Source: Amylibacter sp. SFDW26 (GTDB lineage: Bacteria > Pseudomonadota > Alphaproteobacteria > Rhodobacterales > Rhodobacteraceae). Taken from it: DNA of 64,000 nt. The notes below the pieces were generated by a model. The model ran no database searches. It was given only the letters and a program-made list of their open reading frames with translations, and was not told the origin of the DNA. Location of the stretch: the NCBI RefSeq assembly GCF_009184395.1, contig NZ_WEIC01000005.1, positions 186,001 to 250,000 on the forward strand, read 5' to 3'. Made by a program: the position numbers and the translations under genes. Below are positions 1 through 7,737 of this stretch, piece after piece (within the stretch, counting starts at the first letter, position 1; each line of letters opens with the position of its first letter).

Positions 1-1
1 A

Positions 2-1885
2 ATCAACGCCATCACAAAATTCGACCCATGGTTCTTGGCGCGCATCCGCGAAATCATTCAAATCGAACAAGACATCATTGATAACGGCCTGCCAACCGAT
101 GAAAAAGCAATCCGCCGCATCAAAATGCACGGCTTCACAGACGCCCGTCTTGCCAAAATGTCAGGCCAAAATGAACGCGACATCCGCATCAATCGCACAA
201 AACTGGGCGTAACAGCCTGTTTCAAACGTATCGATACATGCGCTGCGGAATTCGAAGCGCAAACACCTTATATGTATTCCACATACGAAGCAGACGCGAT
301 GGGCACAGTAGAATGCGAAGCCCGTCCATCTGATCGCAAAAAAGTCGTTATCCTTGGCGGTGGCCCAAACCGCATCGGTCAAGGTATCGAGTTTGATTAT
401 TGCTGCTGTCACGCCTGTTACGCCCTAACAGACGCAGGCTACGAAACAATCATGGTCAACTGTAACCCAGAAACAGTGTCCACAGACTACGACACATCTG
501 ACCGTTTGTACTTTGAGCCGCTGACAATGGAAAACGTCATGGAAATCCTGCGCGTTGAGCAGGAAAACGGCACATTACACGGTGTCATCGTCCAATTCGG
601 CGGTCAAACACCACTGAAATTGGCAAACGATCTAGAGGCTGAAGGCATCCCTATCTTGGGAACAACACCAGACGCGATTGACTTGGCAGAAGACCGCGAA
701 CGGTTCCAACAATTGCTAGAAGGCCTAGACCTGAAACAACCCTACAACGGCATCGCACACAGCGGCGAAGAAGCGTTTGAGATTGCACAAGACGTTGGTT
801 ACCCACTGGTCATCCGCCCATCATACGTTCTGGGTGGCCGCGCCATGGAAATCATCCGCAGCGACGATCAATTGAACCGCTACATCAATGAAGCCGTTAA
901 AGTATCGGGCGACAGCCCAGTACTTCTAGACAGCTACCTTGTAGGCGCTATCGAAGTTGACGTTGATGCATTATGCGACGGCGAAAACGTCCACGTCGCA
1001 GGCATCATGCAACACATCGAAGAAGCCGGCGTTCACTCTGGCGACAGCGCCTGTTCCCTACCACCATACTCGCTATCTGACGAAATCATCGCCGAAATGA
1101 CACGCCAGACAGAGGCAATGGCCATCGGCCTAAACGTGGTCGGCCTGATGAACGTACAATTCGCGATCAAAGACGATGTGATCTTTATCCTAGAGGTCAA
1201 CCCACGTGCATCGCGCACCGTGCCGTTCGTGGCCAAAGCGATCAACAGCCCGATAGCTTCCATCGCCGCACAAGTCATGGCAGGCGCAAAACTATCCGAC
1301 TTCGACCTGAAATCCCCACGTCCAGACCATTTCGCGGTGAAAGAAGCAGTCATGCCCTTCAACCGCTTCCCAGGCGTTGACCCGCTATTAGGCCCAGAAA
1401 TGCGCTCAACAGGCGAAGTCATGGGCTTGGACAAATCATTCGAACGCGCCTTCCTAAAATCACAATTGGGCGCCAGCACACCACTGCCATCATCGGGCAC
1501 CGTGTTCATCTCGATCAAAAACAGCGACAAAGACACGCTAATCCTAGAAGCCGCACAAATCCTATCTGGCTTGGGCTTCACAATCCTCGCCACAGGCGGC
1601 ACATCCACATGGCTTGCAGACAACGGCGTGCAAAACACCCGCGTGCAAAAAGTCTACGAAGGTCGCCCAAACATCGTCGATACACTCAAAGACGGCGGCG
1701 TGGACCTGATCTTCAACACCACCGAGGGCACACAATCATTAGAAGACAGCCGCGATATCCGTTCCGCCGCCCTATACGACAAGATCGCATATTACACGAC
1801 TGCCGCCGCATCCAATGCAGCTGCAAAAGCGATCCGCAATATGTCCGAAGGTGAAATCGAAGTCATGGCACTGCAGGAATACTAA
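2..1885 (+). CDS. carB: Carbamoyl-phosphate synthase large subunit, 3' part
   Basis: The large subunit of carbamoyl-phosphate synthase makes carbamoyl phosphate from ammonia (delivered by CarA), bicarbonate and two ATP, feeding arginine and pyrimidine synthesis. The reading frame is open from base 2, so the gene begins upstream of the window; about 628 of roughly 1,080-1,100 residues are visible. Visible parts are the end of the first synthetase half and oligomerisation region, then the second ATP-grasp half, starting near the glycine-rich [10 protein letters not shown] and including [10 protein letters not shown] just before it and [10 protein letters not shown]. Last comes the C-terminal MGS-like allosteric domain (GTVFISIK to ATGGTSTWL). 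The frame is intact to the TAA stop. Identification is secure; only the missing 5' end is uncertain. Confidence 0.97.
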   Translation: MNAITKFDPWFLARIREIIQIEQDIIDNGLPTDEKAIRRIKMHGFTDARLAKMSGQNERDIRINRTKLGVTACFKRIDTCAAEFEAQTPYMYSTYEADAMGTVECEARPSDRKKVVILGGGPNRIGQGIEFDYCCCHACYALTDAGYETIMVNCNPETVSTDYDTSDRLYFEPLTMENVMEILRVEQENGTLHGVIVQFGGQTPLKLANDLEAEGIPILGTTPDAIDLAEDRERFQQLLEGLDLKQPYNGIAHSGEEAFEIAQDVGYPLVIRPSYVLGGRAMEIIRSDDQLNRYINEAVKVSGDSPVLLDSYLVGAIEVDVDALCDGENVHVAGIMQHIEEAGVHSGDSACSLPPYSLSDEIIAEMTRQTEAMAIGLNVVGLMNVQFAIKDDVIFILEVNPRASRTVPFVAKAINSPIASIAAQVMAGAKLSDFDLKSPRPDHFAVKEAVMPFNRFPGVDPLLGPEMRSTGEVMGLDKSFERAFLKSQLGASTPLPSSGTVFISIKNSDKDTLILEAAQILSGLGFTILATGGTSTWLADNGVQNTRVQKVYEGRPNIVDTLKDGGVDLIFNTTEGTQSLEDSRDIRSAALYDKIAYYTTAAASNAAAKAIRNMSEGEIEVMALQEY

Positions 1886-1965
1886 TGATGAAATGCATGT
1901 AAATGCATCTCATCGGCCGGCAGGGGATTATTTAGTATCCCCGAGAGGCACAAAGCCTGTAAAAC
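1886..1965. other. Convergent gap with two small dyads
   Basis: This 80-base gap lies between the convergent carB and lipase-like genes. It contains a dyad-rich stretch in which ATGCAT occurs twice, four bases apart (about 1897-1912), followed by a hairpin GGGGAT/ATCCCC at 1923-1942 with an 8-base loop. Neither is followed by a clear T tract, so a terminator role for carB is possible but not shown. Confidence 0.3.
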
Positions 1966-2604
1966 CTACCGCGGCCAATCTTTCGGCACCATCGTTTTGA
2001 ACCGCTCATCTTTGATGATCTGCATGTAATTCTTTATGCTGTGATCCTCACCGGGGTTCACACCTTCGGGTGCCATCCAATACCGGCTGCCCACATGGCG
2101 ATATTTCTTATTCCCAATACCGGGCGGCATATGACACACTGTATCATCCATCCGCAAATAATTCGCCACCCAGCCCTCACCACTCAGCCGCGTCTTACCG
2201 CTTAAAACCTTGGGCGAAGCAAATGCAACCGTTGGCACCTTCATCGATGCCCCCACAATCTGTGCACTCGCAGCCCCCAATGAATGCCCAACGATAAACT
2301 TAGGCTTTAACCCCTTCGCAAACATAAACACCATCTGCGCATGGGTCATAAACCCCTTGTGCCAATAGCGCCCACTATCGCCCTTCACACTTTCCACACG
2401 CAAATTGAAATCCGCCCAATCACTGGGCTCATTCGTGCCAGGGATCACCAAAGTCTTGTCTTTCAGAAAATAGGCCTGAACCCCCGCCACATCCACCTGA
2501 TGTAAAATCTTAGAGCCCAACCGTTTCAGACGCGCCCCCTTTTTCTTTTCGTTATAGGCGCGGTCAATCAAATCGCCAGCATCATACACATTCATTTTAG
2601 CCAT
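1966..2604 (-). CDS. Class 3 lipase-like alpha/beta hydrolase
   Basis: A 212-residue alpha/beta hydrolase of the lipase class 3 type. The nucleophile elbow GHSLG (Ser108) is clear, and a plausible triad is completed by Asp153/154 in MDDTVCHMP and His188 in GEDHSI. The segment DKTLVIPGTNEPSDWADF resembles the oxyanion strand and loop seen before the nucleophile in class 3 lipases. No signal peptide or membrane segment is visible, so it is probably cytoplasmic or acts after non-classical release; the substrate cannot be told. It is convergent with carB and shares no operon with the next gene (127 bases away). Its base composition is like that of the core genes. Confidence 0.8.
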   Translation of the reverse strand: MAKMNVYDAGDLIDRAYNEKKKGARLKRLGSKILHQVDVAGVQAYFLKDKTLVIPGTNEPSDWADFNLRVESVKGDSGRYWHKGFMTHAQMVFMFAKGLKPKFIVGHSLGAASAQIVGASMKVPTVAFASPKVLSGKTRLSGEGWVANYLRMDDTVCHMPPGIGNKKYRHVGSRYWMAPEGVNPGEDHSIKNYMQIIKDERFKTMVPKDWPR

Positions 2605-2731
2605 AATAAATCCCTCCCTTATAAAAATAAGAGGAAGCTTAACATAAAATCTGAAAAAGGCTGTGACCTATATCACTAGGCAATATCTGGCACCAAGAAC
2701 CATCACCCTATCAAACCAAACACATGGAATG

Positions 2732-4177
2732 TTATGTAATCTCATCAAAGCGTCTAGTTAAAGCATCATCAATCATATTACGTTGATTTTGCTCAACATA
2801 TTCAAGAAATTCAACTATATCGGCATCTTCTAAAACGATCGTATAACCGCGACCAGCTCCGACATTATCTCTACATCTATCAATAAACCTTGCACGGTTA
2901 TCCATGTTTCTGCAAAGAAGAAAACCAAGGCTTCCACGATGGATTGAATACCTTCCTGCTATTTGATCAAGTTCTGGGTTAGCAATTTCTTTTGTATAGT
3001 TTTTGCATTCCATTGGCACTGCAATGGAACGAGTGTTTGGACTTAACAACATTTGATTAAAGAAGCCTCCAGTCGCTGAATTATTAAACTTAATATCAAT
3101 CCGTTTTCGACCTTGATCAACACTGTGTTCTTTCACTGGACAAGTCAGACTAGGGTAAAATAAAAATGTGCAAATTCCCATTACTACAGAATGATACTCA
3201 TTAGCAGTTGGCGTTCCAGTTGGTATTTGCTGTAGGCGATCAATCAAAACCCGCGCAAATAAATCTTCTTGGAAGAATGTATTCTGCGAAACTCTCATAA
3301 TATCTTGGTTAGTAAGCGGGCCCTCTGCCCCCTTTAATTGTTTATAAGCTTCAAGTACTTCAGGATGCTCTTGAACAAATGCCGCCATATCATTTTTATT
3401 TTTAGGGTGTTCTTCTTTTACATCTTTTTTAGTTACGTATTTCTCTCCATTTACAAATGTACGAACCAAAGAACCACCTGCATTTAGGTATTCTGCTTGG
3501 AGATATTCAGTCATGTGAAAATCATAAAACTCTTGGCTGTCTAAAGCTAATGAATATCGAACACTTAGCTTTGGAACTAAGACTATGGCTTTACCCTCGT
3601 GAATAGGTAATTCTTGTTCCGTTGACCTCCAATCATTTAGGCCAATATCCCAGACTGGCGATAAATCCCTTACTATTGTTGTATCTATGTCTAATAAGTT
3701 ACACTGCTTCCTCGTGTAGTCACACAAAGGCCCTCTGAGAACATTTACCGTCAGATCAGAAATTGTATCTCTACCAATAAATTCAATAAATAATTCTGAT
3801 TCTGCTACATCCTCTAATAGCCCAGTGTCAAATGCTACGCTATTTCTAAAAGCCTCAAAAATCTTTGCAGCTTTTTTCGGACCGATACCTCTACCTCTAG
3901 GTTTACCTTCTGACTCCCCTAACCTTACTTCGTTAGGTTCTCTAAGGTTTGTAAGAAGGTGTTTAGTGCGACCTAAATTTTCATCGCGAATTGAATCTAA
4001 AAGTGCGCTAAAAAATGAACGTATATGATCAATGCAAACAGCAGACCAATCATCTGATTTTAATTGTATCGCAAAGGGATCTAAATATAGTGGTGTATCT
4101 TTATTTAATTCGATATCAACAAAATCTAATTCTGACTGAGAATTAGAAAGCGAAAAAACTTGACTAAAGCGTGGCAT
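2732..4177 (-). CDS. Uncharacterised protein with PD-(D/E)xK nuclease-like domain
   Basis: A 481-residue soluble protein. The C-terminal third carries what looks like a PD-(D/E)xK nuclease core: Asp361 in GRKRIDIKF, the Glu390-x-Lys392 pair in VPMECKNY, then Gln405 in ELDQIAGRY, with Glu327 as a possible helix A residue. Residues 1-100 contain the distinctive opening SELDFVDI, the segment TPLYLDPFA and the glycine/arginine-rich GKPRGRGIG. I recall similar unnamed bacterial proteins beginning this way, often called restriction endonuclease-like, but cannot verify this. The gene is noticeably more AT-rich than carB upstream and fabH downstream, which suggests acquisition. It has no visible helicase, methyltransferase or specificity partner, so a classical restriction system is unlikely. 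DNA repair, defence, or an abandoned cargo gene remain possible. Confidence 0.55.
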   Translation of the reverse strand: MPRFSQVFSLSNSQSELDFVDIELNKDTPLYLDPFAIQLKSDDWSAVCIDHIRSFFSALLDSIRDENLGRTKHLLTNLREPNEVRLGESEGKPRGRGIGPKKAAKIFEAFRNSVAFDTGLLEDVAESELFIEFIGRDTISDLTVNVLRGPLCDYTRKQCNLLDIDTTIVRDLSPVWDIGLNDWRSTEQELPIHEGKAIVLVPKLSVRYSLALDSQEFYDFHMTEYLQAEYLNAGGSLVRTFVNGEKYVTKKDVKEEHPKNKNDMAAFVQEHPEVLEAYKQLKGAEGPLTNQDIMRVSQNTFFQEDLFARVLIDRLQQIPTGTPTANEYHSVVMGICTFLFYPSLTCPVKEHSVDQGRKRIDIKFNNSATGGFFNQMLLSPNTRSIAVPMECKNYTKEIANPELDQIAGRYSIHRGSLGFLLCRNMDNRARFIDRCRDNVGAGRGYTIVLEDADIVEFLEYVEQNQRNMIDDALTRRFDEIT

Positions 4178-4259
4178 AAAAATCCCTTTAATTTAAAATA
4201 AGATTGATAATGCGTTGACATGACAATTTAATCAAGCACTGCCATAAACCTTCTACCCA

Positions 4260-4433
4260 TCACTTAAAAACCAACCGCACATGCTTCCATATCCGCACCT
4301 CTGTGGTGCTTTCCTGCGCAACCGCTGCCATTAAAAATTGGTGGTAAAAACTCCCCCGTTCCACGAAACCCCGCTCTATCATGGCCTCGACAATCAGCGG
4401 TCTTGTGTTTTTCGTCACGTAAATAGTTTCCAC
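4260..4433 (-). CDS. 57-residue hypothetical protein
   Basis: A GTG start at 4433 is preceded by AAGGAG at 4440-4445 with 6-base spacing, an excellent ribosome site, giving a 57-residue protein (METIYVTKN to WKHVRLVFK). The longer open frame upstream runs through the structured, terminator-bearing region and is not credible as coding. The product has mixed alpha/beta character, no membrane segment, and a basic C-terminus. It lies just after the terminator at 4463-4491 and upstream of the nuclease-like gene on the same strand, about 82 bases apart. I do not recognise the family. Its size, strong ribosome site and proximity to a BrnA-like gene would suit a small regulatory or toxin/antitoxin-type protein, but this is inference only. 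Confidence 0.55.
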   Translation of the reverse strand: METIYVTKNTRPLIVEAMIERGFVERGSFYHQFLMAAVAQESTTEVRIWKHVRLVFK

Positions 4434-4462
4434 ATCAAACTCCTTTTTCAAATACACAAATG

Positions 4463-4491
4463 AAAACGGCTGTCGAAGCGATCGACAGCCG
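4463..4491 (-). terminator. Intrinsic terminator, minus strand
   Basis: A 10-base-pair perfect stem (CGGCTGTCGA / TCGACAGCCG) with a 5-base loop is followed, on the minus strand, by TTTTCA. It would end a transcript coming from the structured region or the BrnA-like gene, and lies 29 bases upstream of the GTG of the 57-residue ORF. It could equally act as an attenuator for that ORF. Confidence 0.7.
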
Positions 4492-4825
4492 GGGAGTTCG
4501 TTAGTCGCCCGAGAACGACTGCTATGGCCTTTAGGCCGAAGCCCTGGACATGCGCCATAACCTCCCCGACCAAAATATCGAGAAGGCATAATTACGGTTA
4601 TGCTAACCGTCTCAGGAGAGGTAACGACACCCCGAGGCCAACTGTGGTCAGCCCTAAAGATAGGATAAGACAGGAAACAGATCAGGGAAAGGACAATTTC
4701 TCCACATGCACCCAGTCCGTGCTATGCACGGACAGCACCCGATCCCATTGAGGCGACAAGAGATTGCTAATGCAATCTCTGACAGCCTGTACCCCACGGG
4801 CGGGTGCTTCACACCCATCCTCGGA
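4463..4825 (-). ncRNA. Candidate structured RNA or leader, family unknown
   Basis: A 363-base stretch between the BrnA-like gene and the 57-residue ORF is packed with dyads. They include GGGTG/CACCC (4802-4816), a 9-bp stem AGAGATTGC/GCAATCTCT (4759-4780), an 8-bp stem GTCCGTGC/GCACGGAC (4715-4733) and ACGGTT/AACCGT (4594-4610). A GGGGAG/CTCCCC helix (4491-4496 with 4562-4567) encloses CTATGGC/GCCATAA-type (4522-4528 with 4554-4560) and GTCG/CGAC hairpins, and a terminator closes the region on the minus strand. This density is typical of a structured RNA. I checked it by eye against tmRNA, RNase P, 6S, SRP RNA and common riboswitch signatures and could not match any. The strand is inferred from the terminator. 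Open frames exist on both strands but none has a convincing start. Confidence 0.4.
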
Positions 4826-5218
4826 TCAGGCGCCATCGCTTGTGTCTAAACTTGCTTTCCTTTCCATCCTATCCAAAACCTCATCAAAATACGCACTCGA
4901 CAGCGCATTGCTTTCATCATTTGCAAAATGCGTGTTCAGCAAGCCTTGGATCATCGCCGTGTAATACACCCGCAGCACTTGGTTCATGCGGCGTTGGTAA
5001 TTCGGCCCCATCTTTTTGAACCAGCGCAACATATCGCTGTCCACGCGCATCGTAATTTTGGTTTTATGCGGTTCAATCGGTTTGCCGACCTCCAGAAAAT
5101 TCCAGTCTTTGGGAATACTGCGATCGATCCATGCATCCGAAATATCATGCTGCATCCGCGCAAGTGCCGCGATCAGATTGTGGCGGCGTTGGGCTTGTCT
5201 TTGTTCTTTGGTGCTCAT
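4826..5218 (-). CDS. BrnA-type antitoxin family protein
   Basis: A 130-residue protein whose middle part (KTKITMRVDSDMLRWFKKMG followed by NYQRRMNQVLRVYY) matches the pattern of BrnA antitoxins: a beta strand with ITMRVD, a D-x-L-x-WF-K motif, then an NxxLRxY helix of the ribbon-helix-helix type. BrnA proteins bind their own promoter and neutralise the RNase toxin BrnT. No BrnT-like gene (about 90 residues, normally upstream of brnA in the same operon) is visible on either side, so this is either an orphan regulator or partnered elsewhere. The N-terminal 45 residues are rich in Arg, Gln and His. The start at 5218 is plausible, with GAGGTG upstream. Five phased repeats lie 55-105 bases upstream and are an attractive binding site. 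Confidence 0.72.
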   Translation of the reverse strand: MSTKEQRQAQRRHNLIAALARMQHDISDAWIDRSIPKDWNFLEVGKPIEPHKTKITMRVDSDMLRWFKKMGPNYQRRMNQVLRVYYTAMIQGLLNTHFANDESNALSSAYFDEVLDRMERKASLDTSDGA

Positions 5219-5272
5219 CGGTTTTCACCTCAAAAATCCTATGATCCCTGCAAAATCTTAAAAAACACCAAC

Positions 5273-5323
5273 CCATACGTGCGCCATACGCTTTCCATAC
5301 GTCTGCCATACAGGTTCCATACA
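5273..5323. repeat. Five CCATACR repeats at exact 11-bp period
   Basis: CCATACG, CCATACG, CCATACG, CCATACA and CCATACA begin at 5273, 5284, 5295, 5306 and 5317, each separated by four variable bases. The period is therefore exactly 11 bp, one helical turn, placing all copies on one face of the DNA. The array sits in the divergent interval between the BrnA-like gene (minus) and the FabH-like gene (plus). The variable spacers argue against simple slippage and for selected protein-binding sites. Confidence 0.8.
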
Positions 5324-5352
5324 CGGTTTATTGTGGTTCCCCAGCGTCACTC

Positions 5353-5382
5353 TTGACCCTTTTCAGGTAATCCCGATACTGG
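5353..5382 (+). promoter_or_regulatory. Likely sigma-70-type promoter of FabH-like gene
   Basis: TTGACC at 5353-5358 and TACTGG at 5377-5382 are 18 bases apart and lie just upstream of GGGAGAG and the ATG at 5401. The -35 box is close to consensus and the -10 box is weak. The phased repeats end 30 bases upstream of the -35 box. Confidence 0.45.
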
Positions 5383-5400
5383 CGCAATAGGGAGAGTTTC

Positions 5401-6531
5401 ATGCATAAAGTAGCGATCACAGGCAGCGGTGTTTTCACACCATCAGAGGTTATAACCAACGACGAATTGGTGAAAACCTTCAATGCTTACGCCGATAAGT
5501 TTAACTTTGAAAACAAAGGCTTAATCGAACGCGGCGACGTGGCCGCCAAGGATCATTCCTCTGCCGAATTTATATACGCCGCAAGTGGCATCAATCAGCG
5601 CTATGTGCTTGATAAAACAGGAATTTTAGACCCTGATGTGATGCATCCATTGTTGCGCCAACGTTCAGACGATGAACCAAGTGTCATGGCCGAAATGGCC
5701 GTTGACGCATGCACTAAGGCATTGAAACAAAGCGGAAAATCCGCATCCGACGTGGACTGCGTGATCGTCGCAGCCTCCAATCACGAACGCGCCTACCCCG
5801 CGATTGCCGTAGAAGTCCAAGATTTAATGGGCATCAACGGTTTCGGCTATGACATGAACGTCGCCTGTAGCTCCGCCACCTTCGGCATCCAATCCGCCGC
5901 CGACATGATCCGCGCAGGCTCTATCCGTTCAGCCCTAGTCGTAAACCCAGAAATCTGCTCCGCCCACCTAGAATGGCGCGACCGCGATTGTCATTTTATT
6001 TTTGGCGATGTGTGTACTGCTGTTCTTTTGGAGCGCGTGGAAGATGCTGAAAGTAAAGAGTATTTTGAAGTCATCTCCACCAAATGCGCAACAGTGTTTT
6101 CCAACAACATCCGCAACAACAACGGCTTTTTACGCCGCTCGCGCCCTGACGGAATGAAGGACCGTCGCGACATGCAATTCATGCAGGAAGGGCGTAAAGT
6201 TTTCAAACAAGTGCTGCCAATGGTCAGTGCGCATATCTTGGAACACATCGGATCAGAAGACATCAAACCATCCGATCTGAAACGCCTTTGGTTGCACCAA
6301 GCCAATAAGACGATGAATGACTTCATCGGCAAGAAGGTTTTGGGCCGCACACCCGAACCAGAAGAGCAACCAAACATCCTGCAAGACTATGCAAATACAT
6401 CCTCTGCTGGCTCAATAATCGCATTTTCGCAGCATTCAGACAATCTTAACAAAGATGATATATGTTTGATCTGTTCGTTTGGTGCAGGATATTCAGTTGG
6501 CAGTGTTTTATTGCGTAAAATCAACGCTTAG
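5401..6531 (+). CDS. Beta-ketoacyl-ACP synthase III family protein (long form)
   Basis: A 376-residue thiolase-fold enzyme of the FabH family. The condensing triad is intact: Cys156 in NVACSSATFG, His299 in WLHQANKTM and Asn332 in YANTSSAGS, with the C-terminal glycine-rich GAGYSVGS. FabH enzymes condense an acyl-CoA primer with malonyl-ACP. This protein is longer than canonical FabH (about 320 residues), with insertions near residues 30-95, and belongs to the longer subfamily of FabH-like proteins that can use medium-chain acyl-CoA. It is therefore probably not the housekeeping fabH. GGGAGAG gives a good ribosome site. It overlaps csaA tail to tail by 4 bases. The exact substrate is unknown. 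Confidence 0.85.
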   Translation: MHKVAITGSGVFTPSEVITNDELVKTFNAYADKFNFENKGLIERGDVAAKDHSSAEFIYAASGINQRYVLDKTGILDPDVMHPLLRQRSDDEPSVMAEMAVDACTKALKQSGKSASDVDCVIVAASNHERAYPAIAVEVQDLMGINGFGYDMNVACSSATFGIQSAADMIRAGSIRSALVVNPEICSAHLEWRDRDCHFIFGDVCTAVLLERVEDAESKEYFEVISTKCATVFSNNIRNNNGFLRRSRPDGMKDRRDMQFMQEGRKVFKQVLPMVSAHILEHIGSEDIKPSDLKRLWLHQANKTMNDFIGKKVLGRTPEPEEQPNILQDYANTSSAGSIIAFSQHSDNLNKDDICLICSFGAGYSVGSVLLRKINA

Positions 6532-6866
6532 TACAAACGCCCGCCGATGGGGACATCTAGATCTGGTTTTAATAGAACGACCTCATTTTCTTCATCTGGG
6601 ACGCCCAATACCAGTACTTCGGACATAACTGGCCCTATTTGACGTGGTGGAAAGTTCACCACAGCCATAACTTTGCGACCGACCAAAGTTTCTACATCAT
6701 AATGCTTGGTGATTTGGGCCGAGGATTTCTTTTCCCCAAGTTCCTCACCAAAATCGACCCAGAGTTTAATCGCAGGTTTACGTGCTTCTGGAAACGGCTC
6801 TGCGCGGGTAATCACCCCCACACGGATGTCCACTTTCATAAAATCATCGAATGTAATTTCAGACAT
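6528..6866 (-). CDS. csaA: tRNA-binding domain protein, CsaA-like
   Basis: A 112-residue single-domain protein with the EMAP/Trbp111-type OB fold: DIRVGVITRAEPFPEARKPA, then the KLWVDFG strand and VGRKVMAVVNFPPRQIG, the usual CsaA signatures. CsaA proteins are small dimeric RNA/tRNA-binding or chaperone-like proteins, linked to protein export in Bacillus. It begins immediately after the proC stop codon, so the two are almost certainly one transcript. Length is normal for the family. Confidence 0.9.
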   Translation of the reverse strand: MSEITFDDFMKVDIRVGVITRAEPFPEARKPAIKLWVDFGEELGEKKSSAQITKHYDVETLVGRKVMAVVNFPPRQIGPVMSEVLVLGVPDEENEVVLLKPDLDVPIGGRLY

Positions 6867-7688
6867 TTATTTCCCCAATTCACGGCTGCGATCAGCGGCA
6901 GCTTTTATCCCTTGCTTTACCACTTTCGGAAAACCAGTTTCGGCATCCATAAACACATCAAGGGCAGCAGCGGTAGTACCCCCTGGGGATGTTACGTTAA
7001 TACGCAACTGCGTAGGATCCTCATCCGCTTTTTCGGCTAAATCACCAGCACCCGCGACAGTTGCTTTTGCCAATGCCATAGCAAGTTCAGCAGATAGTCC
7101 CTGTGCTTCACCTGCGGCAGCCATGGTTTCAATCAGGTGGAAAACATAGGCAGGACCAGAGCCAGATACGGCTGTTACAGCATCCATTTGACTTTCATCT
7201 TCAAGCCTTACCGTTTGGCCGACAGCAGCTAAGAGATCATCTGCCATATCCATCTGATCTGCATTGATATGAGCGTTCCCAATCAACGCAGTAATGCCAC
7301 GGCCAACGGCTGCTGGTGTATTTGGCATGGCGCGAATGATTGGTGTTTGCGTACCCAGCACATCCTCAAAGCTGGAAATCGGTGTTCCCGCAGCAATGGA
7401 AATAAACAATGTTGTGGAATTACCCAGCGCTTGCAGGCTTGGCAAAGCATCCCCCATCATTTGGGGTTTTACAGCCAGAATACAAACAGCAGGAGATGTA
7501 GGCAGATCGCCATTAACCGTGACACCATCCGCGATCAGGCTTTTCACCCAATCAGACGGATGTGGATCAAGGATATAAACCGACGAAGGTGATACGCCTT
7601 CTGCCAACCACCCCTGCAACATTGCAGAGCCCATTTTACCGCAGCCCAGTAGAACCAGACCGTTATTATTTACAGAAGTATGCTTCAT
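6867..7688 (-). CDS. proC: Pyrroline-5-carboxylate reductase
   Basis: A 273-residue enzyme that catalyses the last step of proline synthesis, reducing 1-pyrroline-5-carboxylate with NAD(P)H. The N-terminal Rossmann motif GCGKMGSAM lies at residues 15-23. The family signatures RAMPNTPAAVGRG and the C-terminal substrate and dimer region with VSGSGPAY and SPGGTTAAAL are present. Length is typical. It is transcribed just ahead of csaA and about 50 bases downstream of the YbjN-like gene on the same strand, so a three-gene operon is plausible. Confidence 0.96.
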   Translation of the reverse strand: MKHTSVNNNGLVLLGCGKMGSAMLQGWLAEGVSPSSVYILDPHPSDWVKSLIADGVTVNGDLPTSPAVCILAVKPQMMGDALPSLQALGNSTTLFISIAAGTPISSFEDVLGTQTPIIRAMPNTPAAVGRGITALIGNAHINADQMDMADDLLAAVGQTVRLEDESQMDAVTAVSGSGPAYVFHLIETMAAAGEAQGLSAELAMALAKATVAGAGDLAEKADEDPTQLRINVTSPGGTTAAALDVFMDAETGFPKVVKQGIKAAADRSRELGK

Positions 7689-7737
7689 CGTTCATCACCC
7701 TTATTTCAGGCGACAATCGTTTAAAGCTTAGCAGAAA

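Noticed and set aside
1033-1638. 201-residue open frame antisense to carB
   Set aside because: It is the shadow of a well-conserved coding region and has no sign of its own signals.
1886-1965. NsrR-like dyad ATGCATGTAAATGCAT after carB
   Set aside because: The half-sites are spaced differently from the NsrR box, and it lies in a convergent gap with no gene start to control.
4463-4825. Possible tmRNA, RNase P RNA, 6S RNA, SRP RNA or riboswitch
   Set aside because: I looked for a tag reading frame typical of alphaproteobacterial tmRNA, the RNase P GAGGAAAGTCC core, SRP GGAAG loop and TPP or cobalamin boxes and found none, so I left the family open.
5273-5323. Miniature CRISPR or slipped microsatellite
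   Set aside because: Repeats of 7 bp with 4-bp variable spacers are far too short for CRISPR, and non-identical spacers argue against slippage.
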